The notes below the pieces were generated by a model. That model saw only the letters and a program-made list of their open reading frames with translations. It ran no database searches and was not told the DNA's origin. This document shows positions 1 to 6,612 of a DNA stretch of 9,570 nucleotides, piece by piece. Source of the stretch: Yoonia sp. Its GTDB lineage: Bacteria > Pseudomonadota > Alphaproteobacteria > Rhodobacterales > Rhodobacteraceae. How positions within the stretch are numbered: the stretch's first letter is position 1; each line of letters begins with the position of its first letter. Position numbers and translations under genes: made by a program. The stretch lies in assembly GCA_020627605.1 (NCBI GenBank), contig JAHDGO010000055.1:1-9570 (forward strand), read 5' to 3'.

Positions 1-698
1 GCCTGCACAGTGGCAGACATGCCTTGCGCCGCCGTGGCAGAAAGTGACGCCCCCTTGCCCAACACGCGCACAACGAGATCATACAGCATCACGGTGCCAA
101 GAAAGGTAAAACGGCCAGCGGTCTTCAGTTCAGGCCGTGTGAACCCCAGCACAAAGGCCATCAGCGCCAAAAGCGCGAGACCGGTCAGCAACGACAAGAG
201 TTTGACACCAAAGATCGCCCCGAATGGCACAATCGTCAGGATGACCCCCAGTACGGTATCGCCAAACAGCCCCCCCAGCCCGAAATTGGCAGGCCAGACT
301 GGCCCCGGCGTCAGCGTGGCGGCATGGACGGACGCCAGCACGATTGCGACCGGTGCAAAGATCAGACGCCCAATGGCACGTTCCTGACCGTGGTGCATGA
401 CAAATCGCAGACCCCATGCGATCAGCACAAACGGCACAACCCAGACCCCAAGCCCGATGATCATCATCAGCGGTGCGGCGACCGATGCACCAAAGTGCCC
501 CAGCCAGTTCTGCACCGGCGCGTCTGTGGCGGAAATCCAGCTTGGATCATCGGGAGAATAGCTGCCCACAAGCGCGGCAAGCAGAACCCCGGCAAAGATC
601 AGGCCAAGACCCAGCAATTCCTTACTGCGTTTTTCCAACGCCGCCTGCGTCGTGCTGTCCAAAAGCGGATCGCGCCGCCGGGTCTGATATGATGCCAT
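1..698 (-). CDS. ftsK: DNA translocase FtsK, N-terminal membrane domain (partial)
   Basis: The frame reads leftward from ATG at 698 and stays open to the window edge, giving 232 residues of a protein that is normally several times longer. After a short basic start come hydrophobic segments at about residues 28-46, 73-100, 111-129 and 146-186, the pattern of the FtsK/SpoIIIE 4TM domain. The stretch SYSPDDPSWISATDAPVQNW between the first two membrane segments is the typical periplasmic loop (Y-SP-DPS). FtsK sits at the division septum and pumps DNA to clear the terminus and aid XerCD dimer resolution; the linker, ATPase motor and gamma domain would lie outside the window. A GAGG ribosome-binding site about 9 bases before the ATG overlaps the stop codon of the upstream aminotransferase gene (gap 11 bases), so the two are probably co-transcribed and translationally coupled. 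The family assignment rests on the membrane domain only. Confidence 0.88.
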   Translation of the reverse strand, partial: MASYQTRRRDPLLDSTTQAALEKRSKELLGLGLIFAGVLLAALVGSYSPDDPSWISATDAPVQNWLGHFGASVAAPLMMIIGLGVWVVPFVLIAWGLRFVMHHGQERAIGRLIFAPVAIVLASVHAATLTPGPVWPANFGLGGLFGDTVLGVILTIVPFGAIFGVKLLSLLTGLALLALMAFVLGFTRPELKTAGRFTFLGTVMLYDLVVRVLGKGASLSATAAQGMSATVQ

Positions 699-709
699 TG
701 CTTCGTTCC

Positions 710-1885
710 TCAACCATACAGACAGTCGCGGATCAGGGTCAGTCCGCGCTGCATTTCTTCTATTGGGGCCACCATTGCGACCCGGATGTATTTTGCGCCG
801 GGGGTCTGCCCCTGCGCATCACGACTTAGATACGCGCCGGGTAGAACCCGCACGCCGGTTTCCTGCCACAGCTTGACCGCCGCCTCTTCGCCGTCATCCA
901 CCGGCAGCCACAAAAAGAAGCCCGCCTGCGGCGACTGATAGCCGGGGATGTCGCCAAAGATGCTGTCAGCCACCACGTATTTCTGATGATAAAGCGCGCG
1001 GTTTTCCGTGACGTGATCTTCATCAGACCAGGCCGCTGTCGCCACCGCCTGCAACGGCTCTGGCAAGGGGGCCCCGGCAAAGGCGCGCAGTTGACGCAAA
1101 CGCCTGATACTCTCTGGCCCGCCAGCGCAAAAGCCCGACCGCAGGCCCGGCAGGTTCGACCGTTTGGACAGCGAATGAAAGATCACGACCCGTTCGGGAT
1201 CAGCACCCATCTCCGCTGCGATCTGCAACGCGCCGGGGGGTGGCGTGTCGCGGTAAATCTCGGAATAGCATTCATCGGCCAGCAGCATGAAATCATGCCT
1301 TTCGGCCAGCGTGATCAAATCGCGCCAATACCCGTCATCTGCCACAGCCCCCTGCGGGTTGGCGGGCGAACAGACATAGGCCAGTGCCGTGCGGTTCAGC
1401 ACGTCGGCGGGCAGCGCATGGAAATCAGGCAAATGACCTGTGTCAGCCGTGGCCGGAACAAAGAGCGGCTCTGCCCCCACCGACAGGGCCGCCACCGCAT
1501 AAACGGGATAAAACGGGTTCGGGGTCAGTACGACAGGCCGCCCGTTCTTTTCTTCGGGGCAAAGCGCCATAGCGGCATTGTAAAGCCCCTCGCGCGTGCC
1601 GTTCAGCGTCAGGATCTGTGCGGCCGGGATATCAAGACCATAGCGGCGGTTCAGAAAGCCCCGGATCGCATCCAGCAACGGTGCTGTGCCGTTATTGTCA
1701 GGATACTTGCCAAAACCGGCAAGGTTGGCCGCCAGAACATCACCGACAAACCCCGGAAAGGCATGTTTCGGCTCGCCAATGGTCATGTTGATGGTCTCGG
1801 ACGCGCCGGTGGGCACATCCAAGAGCGCGCGCAGGCGCGGCCACGGTGCTTCTGGGAGGTCCGAAAACCGCTCAGGGAATACCAT
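710..1885 (-). CDS. Class I/II PLP-dependent aminotransferase, DapC-like
   Basis: This 391-residue protein is a fold-type I PLP aminotransferase. Visible landmarks, counted from the chosen start: SPANPQG with the PLP-contacting Asn176, ADECY with Asp204 and Tyr207, the Schiff-base lysine Lys241 in SLSKRSNLPGLRSGF, and the C-terminal substrate-carboxylate arginine in KYIRVAM (Arg368). The SLSKRSN-PG-RSGF context is typical of N-succinyldiaminopimelate aminotransferases (DapC), which make the DAP precursor of lysine and peptidoglycan. That substrate is an inference; related aminotransferases have others. An in-frame ATG lies 24 bases upstream at 1909, but a GAGG site 5 bases before the ATG at 1885 and the family's usual FPERF-like N-terminus favour 1885. 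The gene lies 191 bases after the amidase gene and 11 bases before ftsK. Confidence 0.9.
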   Translation of the reverse strand: MVFPERFSDLPEAPWPRLRALLDVPTGASETINMTIGEPKHAFPGFVGDVLAANLAGFGKYPDNNGTAPLLDAIRGFLNRRYGLDIPAAQILTLNGTREGLYNAAMALCPEEKNGRPVVLTPNPFYPVYAVAALSVGAEPLFVPATADTGHLPDFHALPADVLNRTALAYVCSPANPQGAVADDGYWRDLITLAERHDFMLLADECYSEIYRDTPPPGALQIAAEMGADPERVVIFHSLSKRSNLPGLRSGFCAGGPESIRRLRQLRAFAGAPLPEPLQAVATAAWSDEDHVTENRALYHQKYVVADSIFGDIPGYQSPQAGFFLWLPVDDGEEAAVKLWQETGVRVLPGAYLSRDAQGQTPGAKYIRVAMVAPIEEMQRGLTLIRDCLYG

Positions 1886-1890
1886 AACTG

Positions 1891-1894
1891 CCTC
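1891..1894 (-). promoter_or_regulatory. Ribosome-binding site deciding the aminotransferase start
   Basis: On the minus strand GAGG lies 5 bases before the ATG at 1885. The alternative in-frame ATG at 1909 has only a G-rich stretch (GCGGGG) ahead of it. This supports the shorter N-terminus beginning MVFPERF. Confidence 0.5.
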
Positions 1895-1927
1895 AATTTG
1901 CGGGATCATTTCGCCCCGCTTTCCATC

Positions 1928-1957
1928 AAATTAGACTGGCAAAGGGCCTGCTGTCCA
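1928..1957 (-). promoter_or_regulatory. Possible promoter of the aminotransferase-ftsK unit
   Basis: Reading the minus strand, TGGACA (1957-1952) is followed after 18 bases by TAATTT (1933-1928), or after 17 bases by CTAATT. Transcription would start near 1921, about 36 bases before the ATG at 1885 and very close to the alternative ATG at 1909. The match to a sigma-70 consensus is only partial, so this is a candidate. Confidence 0.25.
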
Positions 1958-2024
1958 GAAAAAGGGGGGGATGGGGCGCGATATGTGGCTTTTGAGTCAG
2001 TCCAGCGCGGCTGTGGCAGGCATC

Positions 2025-2055
2025 GCAGCTTGCCCGACCTGGGCCGTATAGCTGC
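2025..2055 (-). terminator. Stem-loop downstream of the amidase gene (terminator-like, no U-tract)
   Basis: In the space after the amidase stop, GCAGCT (2025-2030) pairs with AGCTGC (2050-2055), and inside it GCCC (2032-2035) pairs with GGGC (2041-2044) around a 5-base loop. The two stems are joined by an asymmetric internal loop. It lies 22-52 bases past the stop codon in the direction of transcription. No run of U follows, so it may mark or protect a 3' end rather than be a full intrinsic terminator. The rest of the gap from 1886 to 2076 shows no gene. Confidence 0.35.
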
Positions 2056-2076
2056 ACGTGATTGCGCGGCGGCGGT

Positions 2077-3405
2077 CTACACCAACGCCTGTGCCGCCGC
2101 CGTCGCCAGCCGCAGCAACGCCGCTTCTGTCCCGTTCTGCCCGTTGAACAAGATCCCGCAAGAGGGAACCTTGGTGGGCAGCGTGATGGAACAGACATCC
2201 ATCAGATTGGCGACCCGCGTATTGCGCAGGGCCAAAAGGTTTTCGGATTTGTAGTAGTCGTCCTCGTCCAGCAGCCGCTGCGCATTGGGCGGCAGGATCG
2301 GCGCGGTAGGCATGATCACGGCGTCAAACTGCGCGGTCCATTCAAAATACTCTTTCCTGATCTGGCGCAGCGTGTTCCAGCCCGCACAATAGTCAGGCCC
2401 CGTGACCGTCTGCCCACCGCGCACCCGTTCAAGGATTTGCGGGAACATCTTTTCCGGCGCGGCCTCGACCCTGTCGCGCCACCAGCCATAGCTGTCGGCG
2501 GCGTAAAGATTGCCAGCCACATTGAAGGCATCAAAAAGCTGGGCAAAGTAGCGGTGTTCGATCTGCGCACCAGCCGCCTGCAAGGTGGCCACGGCATCAT
2601 CAAAGGCTTGGCGGGGTGTATCGCGCACATCATCTGGCACAATGGTGTCAAGCACCATCAGGCGCACGCCCGCCAGACTGGCCCCGGCCAGATCCGCCGG
2701 TTTGCTACCTTCCAGTGTGGCCAGCAGGAGCGCGGCATCCTCGACCGTCCGGCACAATGGGCCGACGGTGTCAAAGGTCTGGCAAAGGGGCACAACACCG
2801 TCCAGCGACAGCCGCCCATGGCTGGTTTTCAAACCCACAAGGTCGTTCCATGCCGACGGGATGCGGACAGAACCGCCCGTATCCGTGCCAATCCCCGCCG
2901 CTGCCAGCCCGAACGCGACAGAGGTTGCCGCCCCCGATGATGACCCACCGGCCACGGCATCCGCGTCGTTCACGCATGGCGATGTGGCGGTCATCGGGTT
3001 CAGGCCAAGCCCGGAAAACGCGATCTCTGACAGATGCGTCTTGCCAAGGCAGACAAGACCCGCCGCCGTGGCCGCCTGTAGCACTTGGGCATCGGTATCG
3101 GGCACCCGGCCTTCCATCAGCTTTGTGCCCGCCTCGGTGCCCACGCCAGCGGTGTCGAAATTATCCTTCCAGGAAATCGGTACACCATCCAGCGGCCCGC
3201 GCCGCAGCCCTGATTTGGCCCGCTCTGCCGCTGCCGCCGCTTCGCCCCGTGCCCGGTCAGGGGTCACGCGGGCATAAATCCGGTCGCGGTATTCATGCGC
3301 GTCGATGGCGTCGAGATACACCTCTGTCAGGGCGACCGGGTCAATATGCCCTGCCGCGATCCCGCGCCCGAGGTCCGCGGCTGTCATCCATCGCCAGTCT
3401 TGCAT
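2077..3405 (-). CDS. Amidase signature family protein
   Basis: This 442-residue enzyme carries the full Ser-cisSer-Lys machinery of the amidase signature family: Lys80 in SWKDNFD, Ser155 in GGSSSGAA and the nucleophile Ser179 in GTDTGGSVRIPS. The 24-residue spacing between the two serines equals that in fatty-acid amide hydrolase (217/241). Such enzymes hydrolyse carboxamides in the cytoplasm. It is shorter than typical GatA, and no gatB or gatC is nearby, so it is probably a stand-alone amidase; the substrate cannot be read from sequence. The open frame extends 66 codons upstream to 3603, into the monooxygenase gene, but AAAGGAG 8 bases before the ATG at 3405 fixes the start. No signal peptide is seen. 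It is divergent from the UbiH-type gene and heads toward the aminotransferase gene. Confidence 0.92.
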   Translation of the reverse strand: MQDWRWMTAADLGRGIAAGHIDPVALTEVYLDAIDAHEYRDRIYARVTPDRARGEAAAAAERAKSGLRRGPLDGVPISWKDNFDTAGVGTEAGTKLMEGRVPDTDAQVLQAATAAGLVCLGKTHLSEIAFSGLGLNPMTATSPCVNDADAVAGGSSSGAATSVAFGLAAAGIGTDTGGSVRIPSAWNDLVGLKTSHGRLSLDGVVPLCQTFDTVGPLCRTVEDAALLLATLEGSKPADLAGASLAGVRLMVLDTIVPDDVRDTPRQAFDDAVATLQAAGAQIEHRYFAQLFDAFNVAGNLYAADSYGWWRDRVEAAPEKMFPQILERVRGGQTVTGPDYCAGWNTLRQIRKEYFEWTAQFDAVIMPTAPILPPNAQRLLDEDDYYKSENLLALRNTRVANLMDVCSITLPTKVPSCGILFNGQNGTEAALLRLATAAAQALV

Positions 3406-3413
3406 GCGTCGTT

Positions 3414-3420
3414 CTCCTTT
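3414..3420 (-). promoter_or_regulatory. Strong ribosome-binding site of the amidase
   Basis: AAAGGAG on the minus strand sits 8 bases before the ATG at 3405. It decides between this start and several upstream in-frame ATGs that would run through the intergenic region into the neighbouring gene. Confidence 0.7.
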
Positions 3421-3437
3421 GCGGGGGACGGTAGCGG

Positions 3438-3452
3438 CCATGCGGCGCATGG
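3438..3452. promoter_or_regulatory. Perfect 15-base palindrome in the amidase/UbiH divergent region
   Basis: CCATGCG-G-CGCATGG is a perfect 7+1+7 inverted repeat in the 79-base region between the divergent starts at 3405 and 3485. On the minus strand it falls in the spacer of a possible amidase promoter, TTGTCC (3456-3451), 17 bases, ACGGTA complement (3433-3428). On the plus strand it overlaps a possible -35 box ATGGAC (3449-3454), which is followed after 17 bases by CATATT (3472-3477). An operator for a dimeric regulator is plausible, but the promoter boxes are weak matches. Confidence 0.4.
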
Positions 3453-3484
3453 ACAATCCCGATAGGGGACGCATATTGCAGGGC

Positions 3485-4696
3485 ATGACAACTGATCTGA
3501 TCATCGTCGGCGGCGGGCTGAACGGCCCTGCCCTTGCGCTCGCAGCAGCACAGTCCGGGATGCGCGTCACCATCATCGACAGCCTGCCGGTGGACACGCG
3601 CAAAAAGGTTGATTTTGACGGGCGCAGCTATGCGCTGGCCCATGCCTCCATGCGGCTGCTTGATGGCATCGGCATTTGGGACACAATCGCCGACCACGCC
3701 CAGCCGATGCTGCAGATCAAGGTCACCGACGGCCGCGCCGGTGAAGGGCCCAGCCCATGGATGATGCATTTCGATCATGCCGAGATCGAAGAAGGCCCGA
3801 TGGGCTATATGGTCGAAGATCGCCATCTGCGCCGCGCCTTTCTGGATGCGATGGCCGGCAACGCACACATCACGCATCTGGCCGAAGAAACCGTTGTGGC
3901 ACAGACCATTGGTGCAGGCGGCGTCGCTGTCACCCTGGCATCCGGCCAAACGATCAACGCTGCCCTGCTGGTGGGGGCCGACGGGCGGCAAAGCGGGACC
4001 GCAACGCGGGCCGGGATCAGCCGGACAGGCTGGGGCTACGGGCAGACGGCAGTGGTCTGCGCCGTCACACATGAAAAACCCCATGGCGGCATCGCGCATC
4101 AGTTCTTCATGCCCGGCGGACCACTGGCGATCCTGCCGCTGACCCAGAACCGCAGTTCTATCGTGTGGAGCGAGACAGACGCGCGCGCCACCGCACTGAT
4201 GGCAATGAACGATGCCGATTTTCTTGACGCCCTCAAACCCGCATTCGGCAGCTTTCTGGGCGAGATCGGGCTGACCGGCGCGCGCTTCAGCTATCCGCTG
4301 GGCCTGACGCTCGCCAACAGTTTCGTGGCAGACCGCACAGCGCTGGTGGGTGACGCCGCACATGGGGTGCATCCCATTGCAGGGCAAGGCCTGAATGCAG
4401 GGCTGCGCGATGTTGCGGCACTGGCAGAGGTGTTGGAAACCGCAAGGGCGCGGGGCGAGGATATCGGCAGCATCCCCGTGCTGACCCGCTATCAGCAATG
4501 GCGGCGGTTTGACACGACAACGCTGGCGATTGCCACTGACACGTTCAACCGGCTGTTTTCCAACGACAACCCGCTTCTGCGCGTGGCGCGTGACATCGGC
4601 ATGGGGCTGGTCAACGCCGCCCCGGGGCTGCGTCGCGGGTTCATCAGGGAAGCCGCAGGGCTGACAGGTGATCTGCCACGGCTGATGCGCGGCTAA
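3485..4696 (+). CDS. UbiH/UbiF-family FAD-dependent monooxygenase (ubiquinone biosynthesis)
   Basis: This 403-residue flavoprotein has the group A aromatic hydroxylase layout: Rossmann motif IIVGGGLNG (Gly9, Gly11, Gly14) with Asp32 at the end of the second strand, the middle GADGRQS motif (164-170), and the second FAD motif GDAAHGVHPIAGQGLN (289-304) continuing into NAGLRD. HPIAGQGLN-GLRD is the UbiH/UbiF/COQ6 signature, so the protein likely hydroxylates the quinone ring during ubiquinone synthesis at the inner face of the membrane. Alphaproteobacterial members differ in which ring carbon they modify, so no position is claimed. The start MTTDLIIVGGG is chosen because the Rossmann fold begins there; upstream in-frame ATGs (3440, 3449) lie in the regulatory region. 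Only GCAGGGC precedes the ATG, a poor ribosome-binding site. The TAA overlaps the convergent TIR gene by 4 bases. Confidence 0.9.
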   Translation: MTTDLIIVGGGLNGPALALAAAQSGMRVTIIDSLPVDTRKKVDFDGRSYALAHASMRLLDGIGIWDTIADHAQPMLQIKVTDGRAGEGPSPWMMHFDHAEIEEGPMGYMVEDRHLRRAFLDAMAGNAHITHLAEETVVAQTIGAGGVAVTLASGQTINAALLVGADGRQSGTATRAGISRTGWGYGQTAVVCAVTHEKPHGGIAHQFFMPGGPLAILPLTQNRSSIVWSETDARATALMAMNDADFLDALKPAFGSFLGEIGLTGARFSYPLGLTLANSFVADRTALVGDAAHGVHPIAGQGLNAGLRDVAALAEVLETARARGEDIGSIPVLTRYQQWRRFDTTTLAIATDTFNRLFSNDNPLLRVARDIGMGLVNAAPGLRRGFIREAAGLTGDLPRLMRG

Positions 4697-5697
4697 AGCG
4701 GCATCTGCGACACCGATTGCCTGAGGTGGCCAAGGTTGGCCTCGCGGCAATCGGCAAGCCGGATCACCTCCAGCCACAGTGCGATGTCTTCGTCTGCGCC
4801 GCGCCACCAGACAGGAAACAGAAACGGCCCGGCCCGCTTGTGGCGCAGCCGCGCGACCATCAGCTCTTCCTGACACTCCGGCGATTTCAGATAATCAGGG
4901 CTGATCAGGGCGACCATCGCCCGCGCCTCTGAAATGGCCTTGTCGATCTCACGTTGCCAGCTTTGCCCGACCTGAATGTCACTGCGAAAGTTGAACACCT
5001 CTGACACGTTTGGATGGCGCAAAAGCGCCTGTTCGGTTTGCGCCGCCACATCCGCGTCCACTGACGAATAGCTGAGGAACACATCGGTTTTGGCCGTCAC
5101 TGGCGCAGCTTCACCCGCACTGCTTTTGCGGAAAACCTCTGCCAGCATTTGGTTCTGGTGTGACGGGCGCAGGACGATCTTCAGCTCGCTGATCTGCAGA
5201 CCGCGCGACATCCAGTGGGTTGCCGCATCAACCAGCGCAGACATCATATCAACCGCCACCCAGCCCTGATCGCCCGTTGCCAATAGTGGCATACCCACCA
5301 CGGCATCCTTTTGCGGATCAAGGAAGGGAAACAGTCCGCGAAACAGATCACCTACCAAGGCGGCTGGCGGGCCGCGCAACTGGCTTTCAAAGCAGGCGAC
5401 GCGGCCAATGTTCAAACCGGAAAACCCATCAAGCGGATGCGACAGCCAGAACGCACACTGCCGCCGCAGATCATGCGCCTTGTCAGCGGCGAGTTCGGCC
5501 ATGCTCAGCCCGCGCCGCGCAAGTGCACCGATCAGGCTGGACGGTGTTGGCAGATAGTCACCGGGGAAGGCAGAGACGATCAGAAGATCAAGCCGGTCAT
5601 CCGGGGTGAGCCATGTCAGATCACCCTCATAAAGCGACACTTTACGTGTCGTCTCGCCATCTTTCACGTCAATCTGCGCAAGAAGCTGTAGACTCAT
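4693..5697 (-). CDS. Macro-like domain / TIR domain fusion protein
   Basis: The 334-residue protein has two parts. Residues about 204-334 form a TIR domain: DVFLSYSSVD (205-214) is box 1, D-IQVGQSW-REIDKAISEA (240-258) and LISPDYLKSPEC-EEL follow, and Glu278 after Cys275 aligns with the NADase glutamate of plant and bacterial TIRs. Residues 1-190 read as a divergent macro domain: SLYEGDLT, with Asp26 matching the adenine-contacting Asp of macro GDIT motifs; a strand DLLIVSAF where macro domains have NAAN; and P-LATGDQG (137-145) matching the diphosphate-binding loop. No signal peptide or membrane segment is seen, so it should be cytosolic. A GAGG site lies 8 bases before the ATG. NAD+ cleavage or ADP-ribose-type signalling in phage defence is inferred from the TIR family; the macro call is motif-level only. 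Confidence 0.85.
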   Translation of the reverse strand: MSLQLLAQIDVKDGETTRKVSLYEGDLTWLTPDDRLDLLIVSAFPGDYLPTPSSLIGALARRGLSMAELAADKAHDLRRQCAFWLSHPLDGFSGLNIGRVACFESQLRGPPAALVGDLFRGLFPFLDPQKDAVVGMPLLATGDQGWVAVDMMSALVDAATHWMSRGLQISELKIVLRPSHQNQMLAEVFRKSSAGEAAPVTAKTDVFLSYSSVDADVAAQTEQALLRHPNVSEVFNFRSDIQVGQSWQREIDKAISEARAMVALISPDYLKSPECQEELMVARLRHKRAGPFLFPVWWRGADEDIALWLEVIRLADCREANLGHLRQSVSQMPL

Positions 5698-5722
5698 GCA
5701 AAGGTCCTCACCGCTTCGTTCA

Positions 5723-5742
5723 GCATCATTGAGCCATGATGC
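5723..5742 (-). repeat. Stem-loop between the Trm112 and TIR genes
   Basis: GCATCAT (5723-5729) and ATGATGC (5736-5742) form a perfect 7-base inverted repeat around a 6-base loop, in the 71-base gap before the TIR gene and 25 bases upstream of its ATG. No U-tract follows on the minus strand, so it is not a canonical terminator. It could be an intercistronic hairpin that alters expression of the TIR gene relative to the upstream genes, or an operator. Confidence 0.4.
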
Positions 5743-5768
5743 AACGATGACGGCAAGCCCTGCAGATG

Positions 5769-5948
5769 TCAGCCCAGGGTGCGTGCCTCGTCGATCAGCA
5801 TGACGGGGATGCCGTCACGGATCGGGAATGCCAGCTTGCCGGGTTTGCTGATCAGTTCCTGCTTGTCAGCATCGTATTCCAGCGTGGCCTGCGTCATTGG
5901 GCAGACCAGCGCCTCTAGCATCTTGGGGTCGAACGCCGTTTCGCTCAT
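5769..5948 (-). CDS. Trm112 family protein
   Basis: This small gene encodes 59 residues. The sequence contains LEALVCPMT near residue 11 and ends with [18 protein letters not shown], the hallmark of the Trm112/UPF0434 (YcaR-like) family: L-CP-T, then a central variable part, then A-PIRDGIP-ML-DEAR. Family members are small zinc-ribbon-like proteins, known in eukaryotes and archaea as methyltransferase activators; the bacterial role is less clear. Only one cysteine (Cys16) is present, so the four-cysteine zinc site is absent, as in many proteobacterial members. Its ATG overlaps the stop of the LON-domain gene in an ATGA junction, indicating translational coupling. The length is normal for the family, so it is complete. 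Confidence 0.9.
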   Translation of the reverse strand: MSETAFDPKMLEALVCPMTQATLEYDADKQELISKPGKLAFPIRDGIPVMLIDEARTLG

Positions 5949-6586
5949 TGCATCACCTCTTCGCCGGAACCGCCCCGCAGGGCAAACTCGATCAACGTCA
6001 TGAGCGTTTCGCGCCGCGTCGTCAATGACGGGGCCTCCAGCAGCGCCTGCTTGTCCTCTGGTTCAAACGGGCAGAGCATCGACAGGGAATTGATCAGCAA
6101 CTCATCCTCGGCCTCGCCCAGACTTTCCCAATCAGTGGACAGCCCGTTTTCGGTCAGATAGCGGCCCAGCGCATCCATGAAGCCGGGTCTGTCGAAATCA
6201 GGGTCTTTCTCTACGCTGCCCAGATCACGATCAAAGCCTGACCAGTTGACCTTGCACCGGCGGTAGGGGGTAAAGCCTTCGACCTCTTCCTCGATCCGAA
6301 ACCGCGACGCACCGGAAAGCGTGATCATATACCGCCCGTCTTCGGTTTCAGAAAAGGCAGTGACCTTCCCGGCGCATCCGATCCGGTGCAGTTTCCCGCC
6401 CCCATCCGGCCCGTCATAGGGTTGCACCATGCCGATCAACCGGTTGGATGTTTTCAACACGTCATCCATCATCGCCAGATAGCGCGGTTCGAACAAATGC
6501 AGCGGCAACCTGGCGCGCGGCAAAAGCAACGCACCGGGCAGCGGGAAGACCGGAATGACGTCTGGCAGATCAGTCGGTGATATCAT
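5945..6586 (-). CDS. LON peptidase substrate-binding domain protein
   Basis: The 213-residue protein corresponds to the N-terminal substrate-binding domain of Lon protease without AAA+ or peptidase domains. The start [20 protein letters not shown] followed by [12 protein letters not shown] (from about residue 11 to 42) is the classic LON-domain opening, and the strand-rich part [20 protein letters not shown] and SGASRFRI follow. Stand-alone LON-domain proteins are widespread; a role in substrate recognition or protein quality control is inferred, not demonstrated. It lies 26 bases after the CnoX-like gene and overlaps the Trm112 gene by 4 bases. The ribosome-binding site is weak (AAAGGC directly before the ATG), which suggests reliance on coupling to the upstream gene. 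N-terminus and length match the family. Confidence 0.9.
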   Translation of the reverse strand: MISPTDLPDVIPVFPLPGALLLPRARLPLHLFEPRYLAMMDDVLKTSNRLIGMVQPYDGPDGGGKLHRIGCAGKVTAFSETEDGRYMITLSGASRFRIEEEVEGFTPYRRCKVNWSGFDRDLGSVEKDPDFDRPGFMDALGRYLTENGLSTDWESLGEAEDELLINSLSMLCPFEPEDKQALLEAPSLTTRRETLMTLIEFALRGGSGEEVMQ

Positions 6587-6612
6587 GCCTTTGAGGTAGG
6601 CCGTTGCCGCCC

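Noticed and set aside
2069..2102. GGCGGCGGT / GCCGCCGCC inverted repeat around the amidase stop
   Set aside because: It is mostly made by alanine codons at the C-terminus in GC-rich DNA; the stem-loop at 2025-2055 is a better 3'-end candidate.
986..2254. Plus-strand open frame of 422 codons opposite the aminotransferase
   Set aside because: The product is Arg/Gly/Cys-rich without domain features, and the minus-strand frame is an unmistakable aminotransferase.
2077..3405. Calling the amidase GatA
   Set aside because: It is shorter than usual GatA and no gatB or gatC lies nearby; the catalytic motifs are shared by all amidase-signature enzymes.
2616..3434. Plus-strand open frames opposite the amidase
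   Set aside because: Pro/Arg/Ser-rich translations typical of antisense shadows; the amidase catalytic motifs are on the minus strand.
3406..3603. N-terminal extension of the amidase to 3603
   Set aside because: It would run through the palindrome region and into the monooxygenase gene, lacks similarity to amidase N-termini, and the AAAGGAG site marks the start at 3405.
3341..4876. Long minus-strand open frame (511 codons) antisense to the UbiH-type gene
   Set aside because: Its translation is rich in Cys, His, Arg and Pro with no recognisable domain, and it lies opposite a clear FAD monooxygenase and inside the TIR gene region; it is a high-GC shadow.
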